Positions 26,099 through 33,632 of a DNA stretch of 64,000 nucleotides are shown one piece after another. The stretch is taken from positions 1-64,000 of the forward strand of contig NZ_JBLQUK010000001.1 of NCBI RefSeq assembly GCF_047872805.1. Reading direction: 5' to 3'. Both the position numbers and the translations under genes were made by a program. Origin of the DNA: Erythrobacter sp047872805 (GTDB taxonomy: Bacteria > Pseudomonadota > Alphaproteobacteria > Sphingomonadales > Sphingomonadaceae). Position 1 is the first letter of the stretch. Each line of letters starts with the position of its first letter. A model generated the notes under the pieces. That model saw nothing but the letters and a program-made list of their open reading frames with translations, made no database searches and was not told where the DNA came from.

Positions 26099-27343
26099 AT
26101 GTACAACCTTCTCAACGACCTCTCGATCATCGAAGTTTCCAGCTTCGTCGCCTCGCCCACGGCAGGGCTGTATTGCGCGCAGATGGGGGCGGAGGTGATC
26201 CGCGTCGATCACAAGGCGGGCGGGCTCGATTACGATCGGTATATGCTCACCCGCGAAGGGCGCTCGCTCAGCTGGGAAAACCTCAACCGCGCCAAGAAAT
26301 CGGTCGCGCTCGACCTGCGTTCGCCCGAGGGCCGCGAATTGTGCGTCGAGCTTGCCGCGCGCACCGGGCAGATGATCACCAATCTCCCGGAGCAGAGCTT
26401 CCTGGCGCATGACGCGGTGAAAGCGGCACAACCAAAAGCCGCGCCCGACCTCACCTCGGTGCGGATCATGGGTTGGCACGACGGGCGGCAGGCGATGGAT
26501 TTTACCGTCAACGCCGCCGCCGGCTATCCGCTGATGACCGGGCCGGAGGAGTGGGACATGCAAACTGCACCGCCGGTCAATCAGGTGCTACCGGCCTGGG
26601 ATTTCATCACCGGAGCATACTGCGCCTTTGCCCTGCTCGCAGCATTGCGCCGCCGCGATGCTTCCGGAGAGGGCAGCGAAGTGCGCGTACCGCTGGGCGA
26701 TGTGGCTATCGGCACGCTCGCCAATTCGGGCACCATGGCAGAAATGCTCTATCGCGGGGCCGACAGGCAGCGGCTGGGCAATGCGATCTGGGGGGCGTTC
26801 GGGCGCGATTTCAGGGCCAAGGACGGAGTGCGCTTCATGGTCGCCGCGCTGACGCCCAAGCAATGGGACGGGCTGGTCGAGGCGTTTGGCGTCGCGGTCC
26901 CAATCGGCCAGCTTGAAGCGCGCGTCGGGGTGAAATTCGTCGATGGCGACCGACCAAGATTTGAGCATCGTCATGCGCTGTTCGACATTTTTCAGAATGT
27001 CGCCAGCGGCCATGATTATAAAGCGCTGGCAGCGCGCATGGCAGCGCATGGCTGCACTTTTGAACGCTATCGCACCGCTTTTGAAGCCGCTAGCGATCCC
27101 GAATTGGTGACCGACAATCCGCTGTTCGGCCCCTCTCCCGCAAACCCTTCGGGTTTCGGCTATCCCGCCACACGCAGCTTTGCCAACCTGCCCGCACAGA
27201 CCCCCGGTGATCCTGCGCCCGCACCCTATCTCGGCCAGCATTCCGAGGAGGTTCTGGCCGAGCGGCTTGGCCTGTCGAGCGGCGCGATTGGCAAATTGGT
27301 GGATGCCGGTACCGTGGCATTGAGTGATAAGGACCGGATATGA
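26099..27343 (+). CDS. Class III CoA-transferase (CaiB/BaiF family)
   Basis: This 414-aa protein begins MYNLLNDLSIIEVSSFVASPTAG, the usual family opening, and carries MGAEVIRVDHKAGG and the NRAKKSVALDLRSPEG block. It moves CoA between carboxylic acids, probably activating the substrate of this operon. ATG 26099 has a GGGGAGGG ribosome site. Its stop overlaps the thiolase start (ATGA). The donor and acceptor acids are unknown. Confidence 0.88.
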   Translation: MYNLLNDLSIIEVSSFVASPTAGLYCAQMGAEVIRVDHKAGGLDYDRYMLTREGRSLSWENLNRAKKSVALDLRSPEGRELCVELAARTGQMITNLPEQSFLAHDAVKAAQPKAAPDLTSVRIMGWHDGRQAMDFTVNAAAGYPLMTGPEEWDMQTAPPVNQVLPAWDFITGAYCAFALLAALRRRDASGEGSEVRVPLGDVAIGTLANSGTMAEMLYRGADRQRLGNAIWGAFGRDFRAKDGVRFMVAALTPKQWDGLVEAFGVAVPIGQLEARVGVKFVDGDRPRFEHRHALFDIFQNVASGHDYKALAARMAAHGCTFERYRTAFEAASDPELVTDNPLFGPSPANPSGFGYPATRSFANLPAQTPGDPAPAPYLGQHSEEVLAERLGLSSGAIGKLVDAGTVALSDKDRI

Positions 27344-28566
27344 CCAGACGCGCCGCAATTGTTTCGCCCCTGCGCACTCCGGTGGGCAAATTCCTCGGCG
27401 GGCTCGCCAGCATGAACGCCGGAGAGCTGGGCGCGATCATCCTGAAAGCGCTGGTGGAGCGCAGCGGGATCGACCCGGCGCGCGTGGATGACGTGGTGTT
27501 CAGCCAAGGATACGGTAATGCCGAAGCCCCCGCCATCGGCCATTGGAGCTGGCTGGCAGCAGGCTTGCCGCTTGAAGTGCCGGGCTATCAGCTTGACCGG
27601 CGCTGCGGTTCGGGCCTGCAAGCCGTGGCCAATGCGGCGATGATGGTGGAAACCGGAATGGCCGATGTCGTCGTTGCGGGCGGGTGCGAGAGCATGTCGA
27701 ATGTCGAGCATTACACCACCGACCTGCGCAATGGCGTGCGGATGGGCGATATGACCCTGCACGACCGTCTGTCGCGCGGGCGGCTGATGAGCCAGCCGAT
27801 TGAACGGTTCGGCGTAATCACCGGGATGATCGAGACAGCGGAAAACCTTGCCAAGGATTACGGCATCACGCGTGACGAGGCCGACGCATTTGCCGTTCGC
27901 TCACACCAAAACGCCGCGGCGGCATGGGAACAGCGCAAGTTCGACGCGCATCTGGTTCCGGTCGAAGTGCCGCAACGTCGCGGCGATCCGATCATGTTCG
28001 ACCATGACGAAGGCTACCGCGCGGATGCCTCGATGGAGACGCTGGGGCAATTGCGCGCCATCGACCTGAAGCGCGATCCGGAAGCCATTGTCACCGCCGG
28101 GAACGCCAGCCAACAGAACGATGCGGCGGCAGCTTGCCTGGTTGTGGCGGAGGATAAGCTTGAGGAACTGGGCCTCACCCCGACGCTATGGTTCGGTGGC
28201 TGGGCGGCGGCGGGGTGCGATCCTGCGCGCATGGGGATCGGCCCGGTCCCGGCGGTGGAGCGGCTGTTCGCGCGGCGCGGTTATTCGTGGGACGATATCG
28301 GATTGGTTGAGCTCAACGAGGCCTTTGCGCCGCAAGTGCTCGCAGTGCTCAAGGGCTGGGGCTGGAGTGCGGACGATTCGCGCCGCGAGATCCTTAACGT
28401 CAACGGGTCGGGCATCAGCCTAGGCCACCCAATCGGGGCGACCGGTGGGCGTATCCTCGCCGATATGGCGGCCGAAATGGACCGGCGCGAGGTGCGCTTT
28501 GGCCTCGAAACGATGTGCATCGGCGGCGGTCAGGGCATCGCGGCGGTGTTTGAGAGAGCAGTGTGA
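27340..28566 (+). CDS. Thiolase-family acetyl-CoA acyltransferase (catabolic operon)
   Basis: This 408-aa enzyme cleaves a 3-oxoacyl-CoA or condenses two acyl-CoAs. The nucleophilic Cys is in LDRRCGSGLQAV, the catalytic His regions are NEAFAPQV and GHPIGATGGR, and the second Cys is in MCIGGGQG. All are intact. It overlaps the genes on both sides by 4 nt, so the four products are expected in fixed proportion. Confidence 0.92.
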   Translation: MTRRAAIVSPLRTPVGKFLGGLASMNAGELGAIILKALVERSGIDPARVDDVVFSQGYGNAEAPAIGHWSWLAAGLPLEVPGYQLDRRCGSGLQAVANAAMMVETGMADVVVAGGCESMSNVEHYTTDLRNGVRMGDMTLHDRLSRGRLMSQPIERFGVITGMIETAENLAKDYGITRDEADAFAVRSHQNAAAAWEQRKFDAHLVPVEVPQRRGDPIMFDHDEGYRADASMETLGQLRAIDLKRDPEAIVTAGNASQQNDAAAACLVVAEDKLEELGLTPTLWFGGWAAAGCDPARMGIGPVPAVERLFARRGYSWDDIGLVELNEAFAPQVLAVLKGWGWSADDSRREILNVNGSGISLGHPIGATGGRILADMAAEMDRREVRFGLETMCIGGGQGIAAVFERAV

Positions 28567-29414
28567 GCGATTTCAGCGCGTGGACAGGGCGCGAACAACG
28601 CGCCAGCGATAGACTCGATGAGAGCCTGGCAAGGCGCTGGCTGGCGACGTTCGATCTGCCAATGCCCGATCCGGCGAATTTGCCTCAGGGCGTGCATTTC
28701 GCGCTTTGCAACCCCGACGCACCAACCGCAGCGCTGGGTGAGGACGGACATCCCGCACGCGAAGACTGCGCGGACAGCTTTCTGCCCCCCTTTCCCTTGC
28801 CGCGCCGAATGTGGGCGTCGAGCACGATCCGCTTTGCTGCACCCATTGCCATGGGCGCGGTGATCGAACGCACCAGCCGCATTGCCTCCATCAATGAAAA
28901 GCGCGGCGGCAGCGGCAAGCTGGCATTCGTGGATGTTGAGCATGAAACCCGCGCCAACGGAACGGTGGCGGTGGAGGAGACGCAGACGCTGGTTTACCGC
29001 GAAGCGGCTATGCCCGATGCGCCGCTAAGCCCATCCGAACCGGGCGAAGCCGCATTTGACGCAGCGGAATGGGACGCAGTGCACTCAATCACCCCCGACC
29101 CGCGCCTGTTGTTCCGCTATTCGGCGCTGACCTTCAACACCCACCGCATTCACTATGACGCGACCTATGCGTGCGATGTGGAGCGTTATCGCGGGCTTGT
29201 GGTGCATGGGCCACTGACCGCCAGCCTGTTGTTACAGCTGGCGGCGCGCGAATTGGGCGAGAACCGCTTACGGCATTTTGAGTTTCGCGGAGTATCTCCG
29301 GCGATCTGTAACGAGGTGCTGATCCTGGCTATTCGAAAGCATGATGACGGTTTCGACCTGGGTGCTTTTGCCGGTGACGGGCGGCAAATAACAAGCGCCA
29401 AAGCGGCAATCTAG
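28563..29414 (+). CDS. MaoC/HTD2-like acyl-CoA hydratase (FAS1-like dehydratase domain)
   Basis: This is a 283-aa double hot-dog protein. The N-terminal half (WASSTIRFAAPIAMGAVIERTSRIASI) and the C-terminal half (FRYSALTFNTHRIHYDATYA, then VVHGPLTASLL) fit the HTD2/mesaconyl-CoA hydratase-like group. The Asn-His-Tyr-Asp region is the family hydratase site. It would add water to the enoyl-CoA made by the dehydrogenase. The start is GTG, overlapping the thiolase stop. Its TAG shares CTAG with the convergent RHH gene. Confidence 0.82.
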   Translation: MSDFSAWTGREQRASDRLDESLARRWLATFDLPMPDPANLPQGVHFALCNPDAPTAALGEDGHPAREDCADSFLPPFPLPRRMWASSTIRFAAPIAMGAVIERTSRIASINEKRGGSGKLAFVDVEHETRANGTVAVEETQTLVYREAAMPDAPLSPSEPGEAAFDAAEWDAVHSITPDPRLLFRYSALTFNTHRIHYDATYACDVERYRGLVVHGPLTASLLLQLAARELGENRLRHFEFRGVSPAICNEVLILAIRKHDDGFDLGAFAGDGRQITSAKAAI

Positions 29415-29617
29415 CCTTCCTTTTTCGGCGGCCTTCCGCGCTTTGGCGGTCTTGCTCTTTCCACCCCGATCCCGCGAGCCGAGAGCGCCTCGCGCAGCAG
29501 CATTTCGATCTGGGCATTGGCAGAGCGCAGTTCCGCCCCCGCAAGCCGCTCGATCGCGGCGTGGACCGCCGGGTCGAGCCGCAGAGCGAAGGCTTTTTTC
29601 TGAGCGGGTGCAGCCAT
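29411..29617 (-). CDS. Ribbon-helix-helix DNA-binding protein with AT-hook-like tail
   Basis: This is a 68-aa Arc-type protein. KKAFALRLDPAVHAAIERLAG supplies the DNA-contacting strand and first helix, and NAQIEMLLREALSARG the second helix. The last dozen residues read PPKRGRPPKKEG, which contains the RGRP core of an AT-hook. ATG 29617 has a GAGGAGG ribosome site. It follows the SPFH gene by 25 bp and is probably co-transcribed. RHH proteins commonly repress their own operon, and the AT-rich palindrome before the SPFH gene is a candidate target. Confidence 0.82.
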   Translation of the reverse strand: MAAPAQKKAFALRLDPAVHAAIERLAGAELRSANAQIEMLLREALSARGIGVERARPPKRGRPPKKEG

Positions 29618-29642
29618 CGCTGCCTCCTCGAATATCACTATA

Positions 29643-30560
29643 TTACTGGTAGAGCGTGCCAGCGTTGACCACTGGCTGCGCGTCGCGGTCACCGCACAGG
29701 ACCACCATCAGGTTGGATACCATAGCGGCCTTGCGTTCGTCATCGAGTTCAACAATGCCGTCACTCGACAGTTTCTCGAGTGCGTCTTCGACCATGCTGA
29801 CGGCACCAATCACCACTTTTTTGCGCGCCGCAATCACCGCGTCGGCTTGTTGGCGGCGGAGCATCGCGCCGGCGATTTCGGGCGCATAGGCAAGGTGGGT
29901 CAGTCCGGCTTCGTCGACATGAATCCCAGCAACAGCCAACCGGTCGTTGAGTTCCTCACGCAGTTCATGATTGACCACATCGGCGCTGCCGCGCAGCGTC
30001 GTCTCATCTTCATCCGACATATCATCATAAGGGTGTCGCGCGCCGACTGTGCGCAGGCCAGCTTCAATCTGGATGTTTACGAATTCCTTGTAATCGTCGA
30101 CATCGAAAACGGCCTGAGCGGTATCGGCGACTCGCCATACAACGTTGCAAGCGATCTCTATGGGGTTGCCGCGAAGGTCGTTGATCTTGACCTTTTCCGA
30201 ATGGATGTTGTGCGCGCGCGCACTTACTTTCTGCTTGGCAATCCACGGCCAAGTCCAATGCAACCCATCCCTTCGCACCGTTCCGCGATATTCACCGAAT
30301 AGCGTAAGGACCATCGCCTGGTTTGGTTGAATCATGAAGAAACCGATGGCGATGAATACCAGCGCCAATATGCTGAAAACAAGCTGGCCGACAAACAGCA
30401 GTTTAGACGCCTTGCCCGCCTCTCCGCCGGGTAGAGCGTTGGTCACCAGGAGGACCTCAAACACTATGATCGCGGCGAGCACAGCCAACATCAGGTAGCC
30501 GTTGAACGCCGAGCCAGGGCACTCGCGGCTAGGGTTTGCGAAGGCAACATTGTCAGACAT
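29643..30560 (-). CDS. SPFH/band-7 membrane protein
   Basis: This is a 305-aa protein of the stomatin/prohibitin/flotillin/HflK group. Two hydrophobic helices (about 24-45 and 54-80) are followed by the SPFH domain: IQPNQAMVLTLFGEYRGTVRRDGLHWTWPW, then NIHSEKVKINDLRGNPIEIACNVVWRV. The C-terminal part is helical. Such proteins form membrane ring scaffolds and can influence proteolysis or lipid domains. It is paired with the RHH gene downstream. GGAGA precedes ATG 30560. Confidence 0.9.
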   Translation of the reverse strand: MSDNVAFANPSRECPGSAFNGYLMLAVLAAIIVFEVLLVTNALPGGEAGKASKLLFVGQLVFSILALVFIAIGFFMIQPNQAMVLTLFGEYRGTVRRDGLHWTWPWIAKQKVSARAHNIHSEKVKINDLRGNPIEIACNVVWRVADTAQAVFDVDDYKEFVNIQIEAGLRTVGARHPYDDMSDEDETTLRGSADVVNHELREELNDRLAVAGIHVDEAGLTHLAYAPEIAGAMLRRQQADAVIAARKKVVIGAVSMVEDALEKLSSDGIVELDDERKAAMVSNLMVVLCGDRDAQPVVNAGTLYQ

Positions 30561-30576
30561 GGCGAATCTCCATCGA

Positions 30577-30600
30577 TATAATTATGATATCATATTTATA
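30577..30600. promoter_or_regulatory. 24-bp A/T palindrome in the SPFH-RHH promoter
   Basis: The core TATGATATCATA (30583-30594) is perfectly palindromic. Extending six bases each side keeps symmetry except for one pair. Twenty-two of its 24 bases are A or T, in a region otherwise above 60% GC. It begins 17 bp upstream of the SPFH start. A related, looser ATAGTGATATT lies just before the RHH gene (29623-29642, minus strand). Probable operator and -10 region of the operon. Confidence 0.5.
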
Positions 30601-30617
30601 TTAAATCAGGAGCTCCG

Positions 30618-31397
30618 TCAATCTGCTATCGGATAATCCGCAACCGGCTTCATTACCGCATAGCTTTCTGCCTTTGGTTCGCGGCCCAATTCGGGAAATT
30701 CAATCGCGGCTGGTTCGACATATGTGTCGGGCAGCCGGTCAAGCAGGTCGCGGATGAGCGTCAACCGCCCGCGCTTCTGATCGTTGAAATCCACCAGTGT
30801 CCACGGTGCATGCTTGGTATGTGTCGCTTTCAGCATGGCTTCGCGCGCCTTGGTATAGTCATCGTATTTCTCGCGCGCGGCAAGGTCGATGGGTGAGAGT
30901 TTCCAGCGCTTCAGAGGATCTTCGAGGCGCTCTTTCAGCCGCTCTTCCTGATTGCCCTGATCGGTAGTCAGCCAATATTTGAACAGCAAAATGCCGTCAT
31001 CGGTCAGCAATTTTTCAAACACCGGCACAGATTTGAGAAACGCCTCCACCTGCGCATCATCGGCATAGCCCATGACTTTTTCGACCCCGGCGCGGTTATA
31101 CCAGCTGCGGTCGAACAGCACGATTTCACCCGCATGCGGAAGATGCGCGATATAGCGCTGAAAATACCATTGGGTCTGCTCGTCCTCGCTTGGTTTGGAA
31201 AGGGCGACTGTGCGGCATTGGCGCGGGTTGAGCTGATCGCGCACCGCTCTGATCGCGCCGCCCTTGCCCGCCGTATCGCGCCCTTCGAACAACACCACGA
31301 TCCGCGCGCCGCTCGCCTTGGCCCAGCGCGCCATGCCGACCAGTTCCTCGGTCATCGGCTCCAATGCCTCGCGGTAATCCTTACCCTTAAGCCCCAT
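30618..31397 (-). CDS. ppk2: Polyphosphate kinase 2
   Basis: This 259-aa enzyme transfers phosphate between polyphosphate and nucleotides. Walker A is FEGRDTAGKGGAI, Walker B is LFDRSWYNRAGVEKVMG, and the lid-side RWKLSPIDL follows. It is one domain, like class I PPK2. ATG 31397 (MGLKGKDYREAL) has AAAGGATGG upstream; the longer frame starts inside the divergent promoter. It is divergent from phhA. With the pstS pair and a phosphatase nearby, it adds to the phosphate theme. Confidence 0.92.
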   Translation of the reverse strand: MGLKGKDYREALEPMTEELVGMARWAKASGARIVVLFEGRDTAGKGGAIRAVRDQLNPRQCRTVALSKPSEDEQTQWYFQRYIAHLPHAGEIVLFDRSWYNRAGVEKVMGYADDAQVEAFLKSVPVFEKLLTDDGILLFKYWLTTDQGNQEERLKERLEDPLKRWKLSPIDLAAREKYDDYTKAREAMLKATHTKHAPWTLVDFNDQKRGRLTLIRDLLDRLPDTYVEPAAIEFPELGREPKAESYAVMKPVADYPIAD

Positions 31398-31456
31398 CGG
31401 TCCATCCTTTATTTTTGTTTTTGCTTCGCAGGGATGGTAGTCTGCAAAGCATAGCC

Positions 31457-32389
31457 ATGGCCACACTTGCTGATACTGATTTTACCGCCCTGCCGCAGCT
31501 TCCGGCGGAGGTTTTCACTGCGCCGCTGGCCAAGCCGCCGCATCTGGGCGAGGATTGGCTGGAACCGGCGCAGACCGAATATTCATCGGAAGATCACAGT
31601 GTCTGGAACGATCTGTTCGCGCGCCAGATGGAGGTGTTGCCCGGCCGCGCATGCAGCGCTTTCATGGCCGGGCTGGAAAAGCTTGACCTGTCGCGCGGAG
31701 GCATCCCCGAATTCGGCGCGCTGTCGGAGGAGCTGGGAAAGCTGACCGGGTGGAGCGTGGTGCCGGTGCCCATGCTGATCCCCGATCACGTGTTTTTCTG
31801 GCATCTGGCCAATCGCCGGTTCCCCGCGGGCAATTTCATCCGCACACGCGAAACATTCGACTATATTCAGGAACCGGACGTGTTCCACGACGTGTTCGGC
31901 CATGTCCCGATGCTGACCGACCCGGTCTATGCCGATTACATGCAGGAATATGGCCGCGCCGGGTGGAAGGCGATGCGGTATAACCGGCTAAAGGCCTTGG
32001 GCGCGCTCTATTGGTACACCGTCGAATTTGGCCTGATTGAAGAGGACGCAGGCATTCGGGCCTATGGCGCTGGAATCCTGTCAGGCCCGACCGAGGCGCG
32101 CTTTGCGGTTGAGGCGCGCAGCCCCAACCGCATTATGCTCAATGTCGACCGGGTGATGCGCACCGATTACGTGATCAGCGATTTGCAACCGACCTATTTC
32201 GTAATCGAAAGCTTTGAAGACCTCTATCGCCAGACGGTCGAGCGCGATTTTGACCGGCTGTATCGCAGCCTCGCGCCGAATTTCACCTATGCCAATTCGG
32301 CGATTATCGATGTCGACAATGTGGTCGATCGCGGGACGCAGGAATATCATCTGCGCGGTGGGCGCGGCAGCGGAGCAGCGGCGGTCTAA
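31457..32389 (+). CDS. phhA: Phenylalanine 4-hydroxylase
   Basis: This 310-aa non-haem iron, pterin-dependent monooxygenase makes tyrosine from phenylalanine. The iron ligands are in PDVFHDVFGHVPML (two His) and the conserved Glu is in YWYTVEFGLIEE. RRFPAGNFIRTRE is the substrate/pterin side. ATG 31457 is chosen over an upstream ATG in the shared promoter; the ribosome site is weak. A pterin carbinolamine dehydratase gene is not in the window. Its stop overlaps that of the convergent small membrane protein gene. Confidence 0.94.
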   Translation: MATLADTDFTALPQLPAEVFTAPLAKPPHLGEDWLEPAQTEYSSEDHSVWNDLFARQMEVLPGRACSAFMAGLEKLDLSRGGIPEFGALSEELGKLTGWSVVPVPMLIPDHVFFWHLANRRFPAGNFIRTRETFDYIQEPDVFHDVFGHVPMLTDPVYADYMQEYGRAGWKAMRYNRLKALGALYWYTVEFGLIEEDAGIRAYGAGILSGPTEARFAVEARSPNRIMLNVDRVMRTDYVISDLQPTYFVIESFEDLYRQTVERDFDRLYRSLAPNFTYANSAIIDVDNVVDRGTQEYHLRGGRGSGAAAV

Positions 32390-32655
32390 ACTTCGGTCCG
32401 GCGGCGCATGATTGCGTGATAGCCAGCCAACACAGCCGCCGACGCTGCAATTGCCGCCAACAACGCGAACAGCGACAATCCGCCGAGCACCGTTCCCGAA
32501 TTGACCATCAGCCCGGCCAGCAGGCTCGCGGCGAGACCCGCACCCATCTGCCGCAGAATTTCACCGGACGCCTCGTCACGCGCCAGGATGGATGCAAACC
32601 ACCCCGCGCTAAGCCCGATTACGATCAGCAACAGCAATGCCATTTTCCGCATCAT
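32386..32655 (-). CDS. Small glycine-zipper membrane protein (GlsB/YeaQ-like)
   Basis: This is an 89-aa hydrophobic protein with three predicted helices. It begins MRKMALLLLIVIGLSAGWFAS and continues MGAGLAASLLAGLMV, resembling transglycosylase-associated/YeaQ stress membrane proteins. The start is uncertain: tandem ATGs at 32655/32652, or an ATG at 32700 giving 104 aa. The frame also stays open far upstream through uppP, but that part is an out-of-frame shadow. Confidence 0.65.
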   Translation of the reverse strand: MMRKMALLLLIVIGLSAGWFASILARDEASGEILRQMGAGLAASLLAGLMVNSGTVLGGLSLFALLAAIAASAAVLAGYHAIMRRRTEV

Positions 32656-32729
32656 CCCAAATATAGCCGACTGCAGCCGGTTCGCTTTTTCAACCCGCAT
32701 TGGCGTGCATGGTTCCGTGATTGACCGTG

Positions 32730-33542
32730 CTATCTCGACATCAGCCACGCGATTGCCGCAGCGCCAATCACAATCCGATACCACGCAAAGGGGGCAAATC
32801 CGAACCGGCTGACATAGGTGACAAAGGCGCGGATCACCGCCAGCGCAGTCAGGAAAGCAACGATGAATCCGATCGCTATCTCGTCCCAGCCAATCAGCCC
32901 GCCGCCTGAGAGCAATTTTTCCGGCTCTGACGCAATCTTGACCGTTGCCGCGCCCAGCATGGTTGGCACCGCCAGAAAAAAGCTGAATTCGGCCGCCGTC
33001 TTGCGCCCCACGCCCATCGCCAGCGCGCCCAGAATTGTCGCGCCCGAACGGCTGGTGCCGGGGATCATCGCCAGACATTGAATGAACCCTATGCCGATCA
33101 CCTTGGCGAGCGGGATATCGGCAACCCCGGTGTCCGCACCGGGGCGCACGGTTTTTTCCAGTCCGATCATCGCCACCCCGCCAACCAACAATGCCCAGGC
33201 CACCACAAACGGGCTTTCCAGCATGACGTCGATCTGATCCTTGACCGAAATCCCGATCACTGCCGCGGGCATGAACGCGACCAGCAGATTGCGAACAAAC
33301 AGCACCGAGGTCCGCTCCCAAGTGAGCAGTCCCATTGCCATCCCCCACAAATAGCGGAAATATGCCACCACAACCGCCAGCACCGCGCCAAGCTGGATCA
33401 CGATGTTAAACTGTGCCCATTGCGCGGAATTATAGCCGAACAATTCGCTGGCCAGGATCAGGTGTCCGGTCGACGATACCGGCAGAAATTCGGTCAACCC
33501 TTCAAGGATTCCGAGCAGAATTGCGACGACAGTTTCATTCAT
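32730..33542 (-). CDS. uppP: Undecaprenyl-diphosphatase UppP
   Basis: This 270-aa membrane enzyme recycles the lipid carrier for peptidoglycan and surface polysaccharides. The two signature loops are ILEGLTEFLPVSSTGHL and MIPGTSRSGATI, both intact. About seven hydrophobic helices are seen. ATG 33542 gives MNETVVAILLG. The gene lies just downstream of the M13 peptidase gene and its terminator, on the same strand. Confidence 0.95.
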   Translation of the reverse strand: MNETVVAILLGILEGLTEFLPVSSTGHLILASELFGYNSAQWAQFNIVIQLGAVLAVVVAYFRYLWGMAMGLLTWERTSVLFVRNLLVAFMPAAVIGISVKDQIDVMLESPFVVAWALLVGGVAMIGLEKTVRPGADTGVADIPLAKVIGIGFIQCLAMIPGTSRSGATILGALAMGVGRKTAAEFSFFLAVPTMLGAATVKIASEPEKLLSGGGLIGWDEIAIGFIVAFLTALAVIRAFVTYVSRFGFAPFAWYRIVIGAAAIAWLMSR

Positions 33543-33581
33543 GGGAAAGCGCTTCGGCGAGGGCGGCGGGCCTGTCAAACC

Positions 33582-33615
33582 AAAAAGGCCCGCCCCGATC
33601 GATCAAGGCGGGCCT
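33582..33615 (-). terminator. Intrinsic terminator of the M13 peptidase gene
   Basis: Read on the minus strand: AGGCCCGCC (33615-33607), a 12-nt loop, GGCGGGCCT (33594-33586), then TTTT. It lies 18 bp after the peptidase stop and before uppP. A further copy of the GGCGGGCCT arm at 33564-33572 could form a competing stem. Confidence 0.8.
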
Positions 33616-33632
33616 GTCATTGGCGGCTTACT

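Noticed and set aside
32656..33348. Long open frame upstream of the small GlsB-like protein
   Set aside because: The added part lies out of frame over uppP, which has both family signatures; its translation is low in hydrophobic order and rich in Gly, Arg and Asp as antisense or frame-shifted GC-rich DNA gives.
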